Source: Candidatus Chloroploca sp. Khr17
GTDB lineage: Bacteria; Chloroflexota; Chloroflexia; Chloroflexales; Chloroflexaceae
Direction of reading: 5' to 3'
Length of the DNA: 64,000 nt
Assembly (NCBI RefSeq): GCF_004138165.1
Contig: NZ_RYFF01000001.1
Location: 186,001-250,000, forward strand
Position 1 is the first letter of the stretch. Every line of letters starts with the position of its first letter. Shown here piece after piece: positions 24,021 to 32,574 of the stretch. Both the position numbers and the translations under genes were made by a program. Under the pieces are notes generated by a model. It ran no database searches. It was given only the letters and a program-made list of their open reading frames with translations, and had not been told where the DNA came from.

Positions 24021-24821
24021 CTACGCATTGACGAGGGTCCGCGCCAACAAGCCAATATCGGCGGCGGTCACAAGGGCTTCGCCGACGAGAACGGCATCAA
24101 CCCCGTAGCTCTGCACTTGGCGAACATGTTCGGGGGTGAAGATGCCGCTTTCACTAACCAGGAGCGGACGCTCAGGGCCTTCAGGCAAGTGCTGAGCCAG
24201 GTTTTCTGTTGTGCCCAGGTCAGTGACAAAGGTGTGCAGGTTTCGGTTGTTGACCCCGATCACCTTTGCTCCGACGGCCAACGCTCGCTTGAGTTCTTGT
24301 TCGGTGTGAACTTCAACCAGGGCCGTCATGCCAAGGATGGCCGTCAGGGCGTGGAGTTCAAGCAGCATGGCATCGTCGAGCGCCCCGGCGATCAAGAGCA
24401 ATGCATCGGCCCCATATGCGCGTGCCTCGTAGATCTGATAGGGGTCAATGATGAAGTCTTTGCGCAAGAGCGGCGGGATGCCAGGGAGTTTGCGAATACC
24501 CTGAAGGAATTGCAGGCTCCCTTGAAAAAACCGCCTATCGGTTAGCACCGAAATTGCGGCAGCGCCGGCATCGCGGTAGATCTGCGCCAGCGCAAGGTGA
24601 TCAAAGGGTTCAAGCAAGACACCCCGGCTGGGCGAGGCTTTTTTAACCTCGGCGATCAAGGCCGTCCCATGGGCACGACGCAGCGCCAGGGCAAAGTCGC
24701 GGGGTTTCGGTGCGCGCGCAATGCGTGCGCTCAGTGCGGTCATCGATACTTTGGCCTGCTGGCGGGCCACCTCGACTGCTTTGTGCGCCAGGATCGTATC
24801 TAGAATCGTCTCTTGGGCCAT
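24021..24821 (-). CDS. trpC: Indole-3-glycerol phosphate synthase
   Basis: 266 residues, a complete (beta/alpha)8 enzyme of tryptophan synthesis that closes the indole ring of CdRP. Diagnostic motifs: IAEVKKASPSRG (catalytic lysine), LLRKDFIIDPYQIYEA, ALVEVHTEQEL, VIGVNNRNLHTF and LVSESGI. Start at 24821, 3 bases after the stop of the upstream RCK-domain gene. With trpD at 26703-27731 it makes a trpD-x-trpC cluster; trpE, trpF, trpG, trpB and trpA are not in the window. Confidence 0.96.
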   Translation of the reverse strand: MAQETILDTILAHKAVEVARQQAKVSMTALSARIARAPKPRDFALALRRAHGTALIAEVKKASPSRGVLLEPFDHLALAQIYRDAGAAAISVLTDRRFFQGSLQFLQGIRKLPGIPPLLRKDFIIDPYQIYEARAYGADALLLIAGALDDAMLLELHALTAILGMTALVEVHTEQELKRALAVGAKVIGVNNRNLHTFVTDLGTTENLAQHLPEGPERPLLVSESGIFTPEHVRQVQSYGVDAVLVGEALVTAADIGLLARTLVNA

Positions 24822-24824
24822 ACC

Positions 24825-26684
24825 TTACCCTTTCCTCTTCTCGTCAGTATGCAACCTATGCAAGGCCTTCAGATCGGCGAGTACCATGATTTCGTCACCA
24901 GGAACGATCAATAGTTCTGGGGTGGGAAGTTGAGTTAGATGTCCATTGTGTTGCAGCGCAATCACGAGCAGATTGTCTTGCTCGCGGATCGCTCCGATGG
25001 TTCGTTGCCCCAACGAGCTGCCAGCATCAATGACAATGGCCTGGCTGGCAAAGATGCGTTCGCCAAGATCAACGGCATGATCGATCTCGCGTGAAATGGC
25101 AGCGGCAGCAAGGGTCGGTGCCGCCAGGGCCGAGGTGCTATAGACCGTATTGATCCCAAAGAGGCCTGAAAGCCGTTCGGCTAGCACATCGCTAAACACA
25201 CGCAAGACCAGATGCACCTCAGGTCGGAGCGAACGTGCGACCATACCAATCTGCAGATTGACGAGGTCGTTACCAACAACAGCAGCGACCGCATAGGCAT
25301 CAGCAATGCCAGCCTTTTCCAGGACGGCTGCCTCACGCGCATCGCCACGTAGAACACGTACGCCACCTGCTTCAAGATCCTCGATCTGCCAACGTGGCGT
25401 ATCGGGCATGCAAATCGCCACGAGATTTGGCCGAGGTTTCATCTGCAAAAGCAACCGAATGATTGCCGAGCCAACTTTGCCCATACCACAAACAATGACG
25501 GTATTGGCGCGTGGTGCATTATGCACCGGTTGCATCTGGGCACTCAGAAAACTCAACTTGCTATCAGCCCGGTTGGCGCGACGCGCCCGTTCAAGGGCAT
25601 CCAGGCTACCCAATAGCAAGATGCGATCATTGCCTTCGATCCGGGTCATGAATGTGCAGCGGCGCTCGTAACGCTTGGCATCACGTAGCCGCAAAACGCG
25701 TACCCCGTACGCCTGCTCAATCGCGCCAACAAAACCGGTCAGTCCACTCTCGTCTGCTACCGTCACCTCCGAGAGGGCAAGGGGGCCGCCGGGTAGATGA
25801 AAGACATGCAAGATTGCTTCGCTGACGGCGGCCGCAGCCAGCGTCGGTGCGGCCAGCGCTGATGAACTAAAAGCAGTATTGCGTCCAATTGTCAGCTCAA
25901 GATTCTCATCGAGTTGACGATTGAAAATCCGCATGACTGTCTGCAAGCCAGGGCATTTGCGGCGAGCAGCGAGCGCGATTTCAACATTCAGCAGGTCATC
26001 ATTGATGGCTGCGATCAGGCTGTGTGCGCGCGTGAGCCCGGCCTGTGTCAAGACCTCTGGCTCACGTGCATCACCCACGATCAACGGTACTTTCAAGCGG
26101 CTCATGGTCATGGCAAACTCGCTGCCCATGTCATGATCAATCGCCACCACCTCGTACCCAACATCAAGCAGTTGCAAGACCGTGCGATAACCGACGCGCC
26201 CGATGCCGCAGACAATCACGTGACCACTGAAGGTACTGGCGAGGGCGGTCTGCCATCCTTCGCGTCGCAAACCCTTGTCAAAGAGCCGCTGCGCAAAATC
26301 AACCACACTCTGCAGCAGGAAGAAGAGCCCGAAGAGAGGAACGCCAAAGAAGATGAGCCTCCCGCCCAAATCGTTTGGAAAGTCGGTCGGAGCTTCAAAC
26401 ACAAGCAGCAGCAGTGTCGCATAGAGCGACGTCGCAAAGTCGCCGTCTACCCCGCAGAATGCGCCAGATTCTACACACAGGCGGGGAAAATAGTCAAGCC
26501 GCAGGTACAACGCACTGGCAAGCAATAGAACAACGAGGCTCGCCAGCGGCACCCACGCTTGCCGTAGGAGCATCCGCAGATCGTAAAGATTAGCACGCAA
26601 AAGTCGCCAGAGCGAATAGCTTCGTCGCCGCTGGCGTAGGCGCTCAAGCCGAATTTCGTCTTCCGACGCGTTGAGTGTGCTCAT
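24825..26684 (-). CDS. Double TrkA-N/RCK-domain membrane protein (ion-channel-like)
   Basis: 619 residues. A charged N terminus (1-40) is followed by two hydrophobic segments (about 45-65 and 107-130) separated by a loop, then two tandem RCK units. The nucleotide-binding motifs are VCGIGRVGYRTVLQL (about 155) and VCGMGKVGSAIIRLL (about 395). Each is followed by a TrkA-N half and a TrkA-C-like half (last about 530-610). The arrangement is that of potassium channels or CASTOR-like channels, but the selectivity motif TVGYGD is absent between the helices. It may gate another ion or be a regulatory subunit. It is sandwiched between trpD and trpC with gaps of 18 and 3 bp. Confidence 0.82.
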   Translation of the reverse strand: MSTLNASEDEIRLERLRQRRRSYSLWRLLRANLYDLRMLLRQAWVPLASLVVLLLASALYLRLDYFPRLCVESGAFCGVDGDFATSLYATLLLLVFEAPTDFPNDLGGRLIFFGVPLFGLFFLLQSVVDFAQRLFDKGLRREGWQTALASTFSGHVIVCGIGRVGYRTVLQLLDVGYEVVAIDHDMGSEFAMTMSRLKVPLIVGDAREPEVLTQAGLTRAHSLIAAINDDLLNVEIALAARRKCPGLQTVMRIFNRQLDENLELTIGRNTAFSSSALAAPTLAAAAVSEAILHVFHLPGGPLALSEVTVADESGLTGFVGAIEQAYGVRVLRLRDAKRYERRCTFMTRIEGNDRILLLGSLDALERARRANRADSKLSFLSAQMQPVHNAPRANTVIVCGMGKVGSAIIRLLLQMKPRPNLVAICMPDTPRWQIEDLEAGGVRVLRGDAREAAVLEKAGIADAYAVAAVVGNDLVNLQIGMVARSLRPEVHLVLRVFSDVLAERLSGLFGINTVYSTSALAAPTLAAAAISREIDHAVDLGERIFASQAIVIDAGSSLGQRTIGAIREQDNLLVIALQHNGHLTQLPTPELLIVPGDEIMVLADLKALHRLHTDEKRKG

Positions 26685-26702
26685 CGTGCAAACTCACACG
26701 AG

Positions 26703-27731
26703 TCAGTCGTGAAGCGTTGCATGGCTTACCGCAATGAGTCGCTCAAGCCGTTCGAGCGCGGAGCCCCCGTCAATGCTAGCACGCGCCAGGGCGATCCCCT
26801 CTTTGAGTGAAGAGGCTTTATCGCCTGCGATCAAGGCTGCCGCTGCGTTGAGCAAGACCACATCGCGTCGCGGGCCAATATCGCTGCCCTCCAGAATGCC
26901 CCGTACAATCGCCGTATTGACCAGGACATCACCCCCACGCAGCGCCGCCTGGGGCGCACGGGCAAGGCCCACATCTTCGGGGGTAAACTCGTATGAACTG
27001 ATTGGATGCCCATGACGGACTTCGACAATCAGATTGGTACCACTGAGGGTTAGTTCGTCCATGCCACCATCGCCGTGGACAACGAGGGCATGCGCACTGT
27101 CAAGACGGGCGAGGGTGCGCGCCAGTTTCTCGGCGAGGGAAACTGAAGCTGCCCCGATCACCTGATGGCGAGCCTGAGCCGGATTTGTCAACGGGCCAAG
27201 AATGTTAAAGGCTGTCCGAATTCCGATCTCACGACGGACTGGCCCGGCAAAGCGCATCGCGGGATGAAAGGATGGCGCAAACATAAAGCCAATGCCTGCC
27301 TCACGCAAACAACGTGCGACTGCCGACGCATTCATCTCAATGCGCACCCCCAGACCCTCCAACACATCAGCGCTCCCACAGACGCTCGACATCGCCCGGT
27401 TGCCATGTTTGGCGACGGTCAGCCCGGCACCAGCCACAACAAACGCAGCGGTTGTACTGATATTGAAACTGAGCGACCCATCTCCTCCGGTGCCGCACGT
27501 ATCAACCACAGGGCCTTCGGCAACAACCATCGTCGCCTTACGCCGCATCACCTCAGCCATACCCGCTAGTTCCGCATCGGTTTCACCCTTCAAATGAAGG
27601 GCCGTCAACAGAGCCCCGATTTGCGCTGGGGTCGCCGACCCAGCCATGATCGTCTCCATCACCTCAGCCGCCTGATGCTGACTCAAATCCCGGCCCGCAA
27701 CGACCGCCACAATCGCCTCACGAATCTCCAA
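26703..27731 (-). CDS. trpD: Anthranilate phosphoribosyltransferase
   Basis: 342 residues, the usual size. Motifs: VVDTCGTGGDGSLSFNIST (phosphoribosyl pyrophosphate binding), KHGNRAMSS, MFAPSFHPAMRFAGPVRREIG and FNILGPLTNPA. It transfers phosphoribose to anthranilate in tryptophan synthesis. The start appears to be TTG at 27731, 7 bases after GGAG; no ATG lies nearby upstream. A rare start may set a low level for the cluster. Twelve bases separate it from the Sir2 gene upstream. Confidence 0.95.
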   Translation of the reverse strand: MEIREAIVAVVAGRDLSQHQAAEVMETIMAGSATPAQIGALLTALHLKGETDAELAGMAEVMRRKATMVVAEGPVVDTCGTGGDGSLSFNISTTAAFVVAGAGLTVAKHGNRAMSSVCGSADVLEGLGVRIEMNASAVARCLREAGIGFMFAPSFHPAMRFAGPVRREIGIRTAFNILGPLTNPAQARHQVIGAASVSLAEKLARTLARLDSAHALVVHGDGGMDELTLSGTNLIVEVRHGHPISSYEFTPEDVGLARAPQAALRGGDVLVNTAIVRGILEGSDIGPRRDVVLLNAAAALIAGDKASSLKEGIALARASIDGGSALERLERLIAVSHATLHD

Positions 27732-27743
27732 AATCTTCTCCCT

Positions 27744-28499
27744 CTACCCACCAATTACTCTTGCCACCTGGTTGGCCAGGGCGGGCATGATTGTTGCCAC
27801 ATCGCCGCGCAGCACAGCATCAGCCATATCATCAAGATACGTAGCCTCAAGATTGACGATCACCAGACGCGCCTTGCGCCGCAGCGCAATCAAAGGAAGA
27901 TCGCACGCAGGCGCGACCTCAAGCGATGTTCCGGCGACCACGACAAGATCGCACTCTTCCAGCGCTTTCTGGGCCAACCAGAAGATACCCTGCGGCAGTG
28001 GCTCATCAAAAAGCACGACATCGGGCTTGAAAGCCCCCCCGCACTCGCATCGCGGGGCAGCGCCGCGCCGTACATCGCCGAGCAAAGAAGGCATCGGCAC
28101 CTGACGATCACAGCCCTGACACGTTGCCTGGCGCAGATGACCGTGCAATTCATAAACCTTGCGCGAGCCACCCGCCTGATGCAGGCCATCAATATTCTGG
28201 GTAATCACCGCATGAATCTTGCCAGCACGTTCGAGTTCGGCAAGCACAAGATGGGCGGGGTTCGGCTGAGCCGCAAGCATTGGCGCAAGCAAGCCTTCGA
28301 GCCACGCGTAAAAGGTATCGGGATTACGCCGAAACGCCCGCAGCGACGCAACTTCCACGGGATCATACGAGGCCCACACCCCATCATCACTGCGAAAATC
28401 AGGAATCCCGGAAGGGCGACTGTACCCGGCCCCGGTCAACACAACAATTCGTTGCGCCCGGGCAACCAGTTCGCTCGCCCGCTCAAGCATCTGGTTCAT
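27744..28499 (-). CDS. cobB: NAD-dependent protein deacylase, Sir2 family
   Basis: 251 residues from ATG 28499, with GGAGG 6 bases upstream; an earlier ATG at 28517 and a later one at 28490 are possible. NAD-binding motifs GAGYSRPSGIPDFRS and VITQNIDGLHQAG are intact, as is the catalytic histidine in ELHGHL. Two CxxC-type pairs (CQGC and CECGG) make the structural zinc site. Expected to remove acyl groups from lysines, for example on acetyl-CoA synthetase. Its 3' end is 12 bp from trpD, so it probably heads the trpD-RCK-trpC transcript. Confidence 0.92.
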   Translation of the reverse strand: MNQMLERASELVARAQRIVVLTGAGYSRPSGIPDFRSDDGVWASYDPVEVASLRAFRRNPDTFYAWLEGLLAPMLAAQPNPAHLVLAELERAGKIHAVITQNIDGLHQAGGSRKVYELHGHLRQATCQGCDRQVPMPSLLGDVRRGAAPRCECGGAFKPDVVLFDEPLPQGIFWLAQKALEECDLVVVAGTSLEVAPACDLPLIALRRKARLVIVNLEATYLDDMADAVLRGDVATIMPALANQVARVIGG

Positions 28500-28565
28500 C
28501 TCCTTCCTCCTCTGCATGCTTTCTACAGTATACAGCGCCCCTCATGATGCTGCAATTGACTCCAT

Positions 28566-30110
28566 TTAGCGCCTGCGCACAAAATAACTACTCACCTCAT
28601 CACGAAAGCGCAATTCCCAGGCTGGCTGTTCCTCGGCCCACGCAACCAGGGCTGCCTGCTGTTCGTTACTGAGCAAGAGACCGTCAATCTGGTACGCTTC
28701 AATCAAGGACTCGACCTTCGTTCCAGCGTTAAGACGTTGATAGTCAAGCCATTGCTCAAGAGGATACAGTTCGATCCGTGGATCGGCCCACACCTTCTGC
28801 TCGGGTGCAGCCCAAATTAGGTAGCTACCATAGCCCATATCATGGAAGAGCCGCTCAGGACGCTGGGGATCCCGGCGGAGCAAGGCAACCGCGTCAACTG
28901 GTGTCTCAGGCGCAAGCAATGAACCCACTTCGGGTGGAAGGTCAAGCCAGGGTTTGACCCAGGGCAACGCAAGCACGAGCAAGAGGCTGATCAAACCAAT
29001 GAGTATGGCATTGGCCATCGGCAGCCCTTGATACAGCGGACGTGTCGGCACCTCGGCGGAACGCCAAGCCGCCAGTTGCCGTGCCAACAAGGGACTCACA
29101 ACGGCAACAAACCAGATATTATTGCGCCCCGCCCCCAGCGCTAGCCAGAGAAACGCCCCCGCGAGCAGCATATCCACCGGATCAGGCCGTGTATGCGCAT
29201 ACGCAAGAATGACAATGCCCGCCATCACAAAGAGAAAAAAGATCGCCCCATTGAGATCGCGTGTGGTTGGTGGCGCCCATTCAGTGACCAGTTGCGTCAC
29301 CTGTGAACTGCTCAGCAAATTGCCTACATACCCGAGCACCTGTAGCCCACCAGGATTGATCAGCCAACTCAGCCCGGTCAAACTGCCGATGATGATCAGT
29401 TGCACGAGGGGTGGACGCAAAGGTGCGGTGCTGCCCTGACGCCGTGCCCGTCGTCGCTCGATCCAACGGCGCAAAACTTCCCCCACAAAGACAAGCCCGA
29501 TCAATGCACCACCGAGCACAAATGAACCGTGGACATTGACCCAGATCATCCCAAGCAGGGGCAACAGCAGCAGCGGCGGCCAGAGCCACTGTTGTCGTCG
29601 TGGCTCGTGAGGGTCACGCCAGACCGTCAATAGATAGAGATAGATAATAAAGATGACCAGGGCATAACTCTGTGGGCGTACCAGCCAGTTATCAAACGAA
29701 GCAGGCAACGTACCAAGCAAAAGCACACCCACGCTCAAGCGAAGACGCCCGCTCTGCCTGATCGCCAGACGCAGCAACAGCCCGTAGGCACATGCAAGCA
29801 GCAGTGCCTGCACGAAAATGATCAGCGGAGCGCCCCCGACCGAAAAGAGTAGATACATCCCAACTTGAGCCAGCCAACTCTGATTATAAAAAGGTTGCCC
29901 AGCCTGGGTATACGAAAAACTATCGACCGTTGGAATCGTCCCGGTGGCGACGATCACGCGCCCAGTCGCCATATGCCACCAGAAATCGTGGGGTTGGATT
30001 GGCGTCAACAGAACCCTGAGCGCAACAAATGCGACGCCAGCAAAAAGCCAGACGTGATCAAGGCTCACGCCACGCTGACCAGTTTGTCCTCTCTGCTTGA
30101 CCTTCATCAT
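28566..30110 (-). CDS. Polytopic membrane protein, paralogue 1 of a tandem pair
   Basis: 514 residues from ATG 30110 (a second ATG follows at once). About 10-11 helices make up residues 20-400, then a soluble C-terminal domain of about 110 residues. Shared with the next gene: PHDFWWHMATG after helix 1, YNQSWLAQ, WVNVHGSF, a DMGYGSYLIWA block and DPRIELYPLEQW. The acidic/aromatic first loop resembles GT-C glycosyltransferases, but no recognised family motif is complete. Function unknown. The pair is separated by 30 bp and likely co-transcribed. Confidence 0.75.
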   Translation of the reverse strand: MMKVKQRGQTGQRGVSLDHVWLFAGVAFVALRVLLTPIQPHDFWWHMATGRVIVATGTIPTVDSFSYTQAGQPFYNQSWLAQVGMYLLFSVGGAPLIIFVQALLLACAYGLLLRLAIRQSGRLRLSVGVLLLGTLPASFDNWLVRPQSYALVIFIIYLYLLTVWRDPHEPRRQQWLWPPLLLLPLLGMIWVNVHGSFVLGGALIGLVFVGEVLRRWIERRRARRQGSTAPLRPPLVQLIIIGSLTGLSWLINPGGLQVLGYVGNLLSSSQVTQLVTEWAPPTTRDLNGAIFFLFVMAGIVILAYAHTRPDPVDMLLAGAFLWLALGAGRNNIWFVAVVSPLLARQLAAWRSAEVPTRPLYQGLPMANAILIGLISLLLVLALPWVKPWLDLPPEVGSLLAPETPVDAVALLRRDPQRPERLFHDMGYGSYLIWAAPEQKVWADPRIELYPLEQWLDYQRLNAGTKVESLIEAYQIDGLLLSNEQQAALVAWAEEQPAWELRFRDEVSSYFVRRR

Positions 30111-30140
30111 ATCTACCACTACATCAACCACCCCAAGCAA

Positions 30141-31682
30141 TCAACGGCGCCGCCAAACTTCACTTGTGTCATCTTGAAACGTGCGTTCCCATGCAGGGAA
30201 CGTCGCAAGCGTTGTGGACAGCCCTGCCTGGCGAGTCTGGTGCAGGAGCACGCACTTGACGTCGTGGTCATCAAGAAATGCCGCCACCTCACGCCCGGCA
30301 CTCACGTCGATATAGGTTTGCCAAAGCTCAAAGGGAAAAAGCTCAATCCGGGGATCGATAAAATGCAGATCCTGGGGATAGTGTGCCCAGGCCAAATATG
30401 AACCATAGCCCATTTCGTTGAAGAGCCGACCGTCGCACGGCTCGGTGCGCAGGTGTTCAGTTGCGGCCACGGGCGTATCAATGGTAAACAGCAGGGGCGC
30501 CCCAGGCATATCGACAAAAAGCGCTTGATAGGGCGCGGGCAAACCCAGATATGGTTTTGTCCAGGGTTGCACGGCAAGCACTGCGATCAACAAAAAGAGC
30601 GCCACTGCCAGATTTGCGACCGAGCCACCGCCGCGTTCTTTGCGTGCTGGCAACCCTGTGGTTCCGACCGTTGGCCGTGCGGACGCCAAGCTCTGGGCCA
30701 TAATCGGCATAGCGGCAAACCCAAACCAGACAACATAGCGTACGCCAAGAAAGCTCTGCCAAGCAAGGCCACACACCAGAATCACCTCGGTGATGGTCGG
30801 GCGGCGGCGTCCAAGCCCAAACGCCGCAAACAAGGCGAGCACGCCAAGGTAAAAAGCCGCCCCGGCAAGATTCCGTGGCGTGGGCGATTGCCACTCGACG
30901 ATCAACGCCTGACTAGCCGGATCATTCAACAAGGCCTGCACGTAGCTGAAAATGCCGAAGCCCAGTGGATTGATCAGGGTCGCAAGCAGCATTGCGCCAG
31001 TGACCAGATAGAGTGGACGAAGGCGATACCAGGCCAGCGCACGTGGCTGCCGCAGGATGCGACGCAACGTTTCGCCAACCACAAAAGCCCCGGCAAGCAA
31101 CAGACCCATCACGAACGCACCATGCACATTCACCCAGAAGATCATCACCAGGGGCAGGCTGATCAACCAGCGTGGCCCGATGCGGCCATCAACGTAGCGT
31201 CCCAGCACAAACAAAGTAACGAGAAACGGCACCCATGACCAGTTCTGAGTTCGCGTGGTCAGGTTATTAATCGTCATAGCCGCCGCAAAGAGGGACGCCA
31301 GGGCGGCCAGACGCCACGATCCACTACGGGCATGGGTCTCATACGCGACCAGGGTATAGGCGGTTATGCCAAGAAGATTGCGCACGAAGATCACAAGGGG
31401 AAAGCCACCAAACGTATAGATTTGAAAAAAGAGCCACTCGCCGAGCCAACTCTGATAGACATACGGGGCTTCGGGAGGCACTCCCCAGGCAAAAAGATTC
31501 GTTGTGGGCAAGCCAGTGGTCGCGGTCAATTCACCAGCTTTGAGGTGCCACCAGAAATCGTTGGGACTTGTCGGGGCAAGGCTGATGAAGACCGCAATCA
31601 CACTGAGCGCCAGCAACACCCAGAGGTGATCCAGACGCACGAGGGGCAACTGCCGTGTGTGATCAGATGATGTAGAGGGCAC
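30141..31682 (-). CDS. Polytopic membrane protein, paralogue 2 of a tandem pair
   Basis: 513 residues; the start seems to be GTG at 31682, with no clear ribosome site. Architecture and conserved blocks match the 28566-30110 product: PNDFWWHLKAG, YQSWLGEWL, WVNVHGAF, EMGYGSYLAWA and DPRIELFPFELW. Overall identity is moderate, so the duplication is old. The invariant acidic positions in the C-terminal domain (IDPRIE) suggest a conserved active or binding site on one membrane face. Function unknown; a GT-C-like enzyme is a possibility. Confidence 0.75.
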   Translation of the reverse strand: MPSTSSDHTRQLPLVRLDHLWVLLALSVIAVFISLAPTSPNDFWWHLKAGELTATTGLPTTNLFAWGVPPEAPYVYQSWLGEWLFFQIYTFGGFPLVIFVRNLLGITAYTLVAYETHARSGSWRLAALASLFAAAMTINNLTTRTQNWSWVPFLVTLFVLGRYVDGRIGPRWLISLPLVMIFWVNVHGAFVMGLLLAGAFVVGETLRRILRQPRALAWYRLRPLYLVTGAMLLATLINPLGFGIFSYVQALLNDPASQALIVEWQSPTPRNLAGAAFYLGVLALFAAFGLGRRRPTITEVILVCGLAWQSFLGVRYVVWFGFAAMPIMAQSLASARPTVGTTGLPARKERGGGSVANLAVALFLLIAVLAVQPWTKPYLGLPAPYQALFVDMPGAPLLFTIDTPVAATEHLRTEPCDGRLFNEMGYGSYLAWAHYPQDLHFIDPRIELFPFELWQTYIDVSAGREVAAFLDDHDVKCVLLHQTRQAGLSTTLATFPAWERTFQDDTSEVWRRR

Positions 31683-31747
31683 GAGGGTAATCCAGTCAGG
31701 TAAGAAACCAATACTCTCAGGCTATCGCTATTGGTTCGCTCAATCGT

Positions 31748-31753
31748 TATAAT
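31748..31753 (+). promoter_or_regulatory. Possible -10 box of the polyprenol glycosyltransferase gene
   Basis: TATAAT lies 54 bases before the ATG at 31807. No convincing -35 hexamer. Confidence 0.35.
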
Positions 31754-31806
31754 ACCATTAGACGATAACGGTCGCATATTCATATGAGAGGAGGAATGGG
31801 CCTGTT

Positions 31807-32565
31807 ATGCTCACTACAATTTCACCCACCAGACCAGTTGTTTTGCCTCATTTTGTGGCTATCACCAACTGTACGGTTATTGTGCCAACCTATAATGAAG
31901 CCGAGAACATTGGGCAACTCATTCCACGCATTCTCGAGCATGACCGCTTCCGTGTGCTGGTGGTTGATGATGGTTCGCCTGATGGCACAGGTGATCTCGT
32001 TGCAGAGATGGCGCGTGACCAACCACGCCTTGGTTTATTGCGTCGGCCTGGCAAACTTGGGCTCGGCAGTGCCTACATTGCGGGTTTCCAGCGGGCACTC
32101 GCCGAAGGTGCCGAGTTCATCTTTGAGATGGACGCCGATTTTTCCCATGATCCCGGGTATTTGCCAGCCTTGCTGGCGGCAGCCGAAGCAGGAGCCGACC
32201 TGGTGCTTGGTTCGCGCTATGTTGCCGGGGGTGGCACCACCGATTGGGGGCCTGGTCGCCAACTGATCAGCCGTGGGGGCAACCTCTACGCTGGTTTCAT
32301 TCTCGGCTTGCCGGTTGCTGACGCGACCGGGGGCTTTCGCTGTTACCGGCGTCATGTGCTCGAACGCCTTGAGCTGAGCCGCATCCGCTCGAATGGGTAT
32401 GGCTTCCAAGTTGAAATGGTCTACCGTGTCTTACAGGCCGGTTTTACCATCCGTGAAGTGCCAATCATCTTCCCCGATCGCAGGGTCGGGCGATCCAAAA
32501 TGTCGCGCCGCATCGTCCTCGAAGCGTTGATCAATGTCTGGAAGTTGCGCTTTGGGCGCATCTAA
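31807..32565 (+). CDS. Polyprenol-phosphate mannosyltransferase-like GT2 enzyme (Dpm1/Ppm1 type)
   Basis: 252 residues. GT-A motifs VIVPTYNEAENIGQLI, VLVVDDGSPDGTG and the catalytic EMDADFSHDP are all present; YVAGGGTTDWG and ATGGFRCYRR are specific to Dpm1/Ppm1 enzymes, as is IIFPDRRVGRSKMSRRI. No C-terminal transmembrane helix, so it is the soluble or peripheral type. It makes polyprenyl-phosphate hexose used by GT-C enzymes such as those in this window. GGAGG lies 12 bases upstream of ATG 31807. The histidine kinase gene follows after 9 bp. Confidence 0.93.
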   Translation: MLTTISPTRPVVLPHFVAITNCTVIVPTYNEAENIGQLIPRILEHDRFRVLVVDDGSPDGTGDLVAEMARDQPRLGLLRRPGKLGLGSAYIAGFQRALAEGAEFIFEMDADFSHDPGYLPALLAAAEAGADLVLGSRYVAGGGTTDWGPGRQLISRGGNLYAGFILGLPVADATGGFRCYRRHVLERLELSRIRSNGYGFQVEMVYRVLQAGFTIREVPIIFPDRRVGRSKMSRRIVLEALINVWKLRFGRI

Positions 32566-32574
32566 GGAAGATCT

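Noticed and set aside
24825-26684. Potassium channel call for the RCK protein
   Set aside because: The TVGYGD-type selectivity filter is missing between the two helices, so only a channel-like label is justified.
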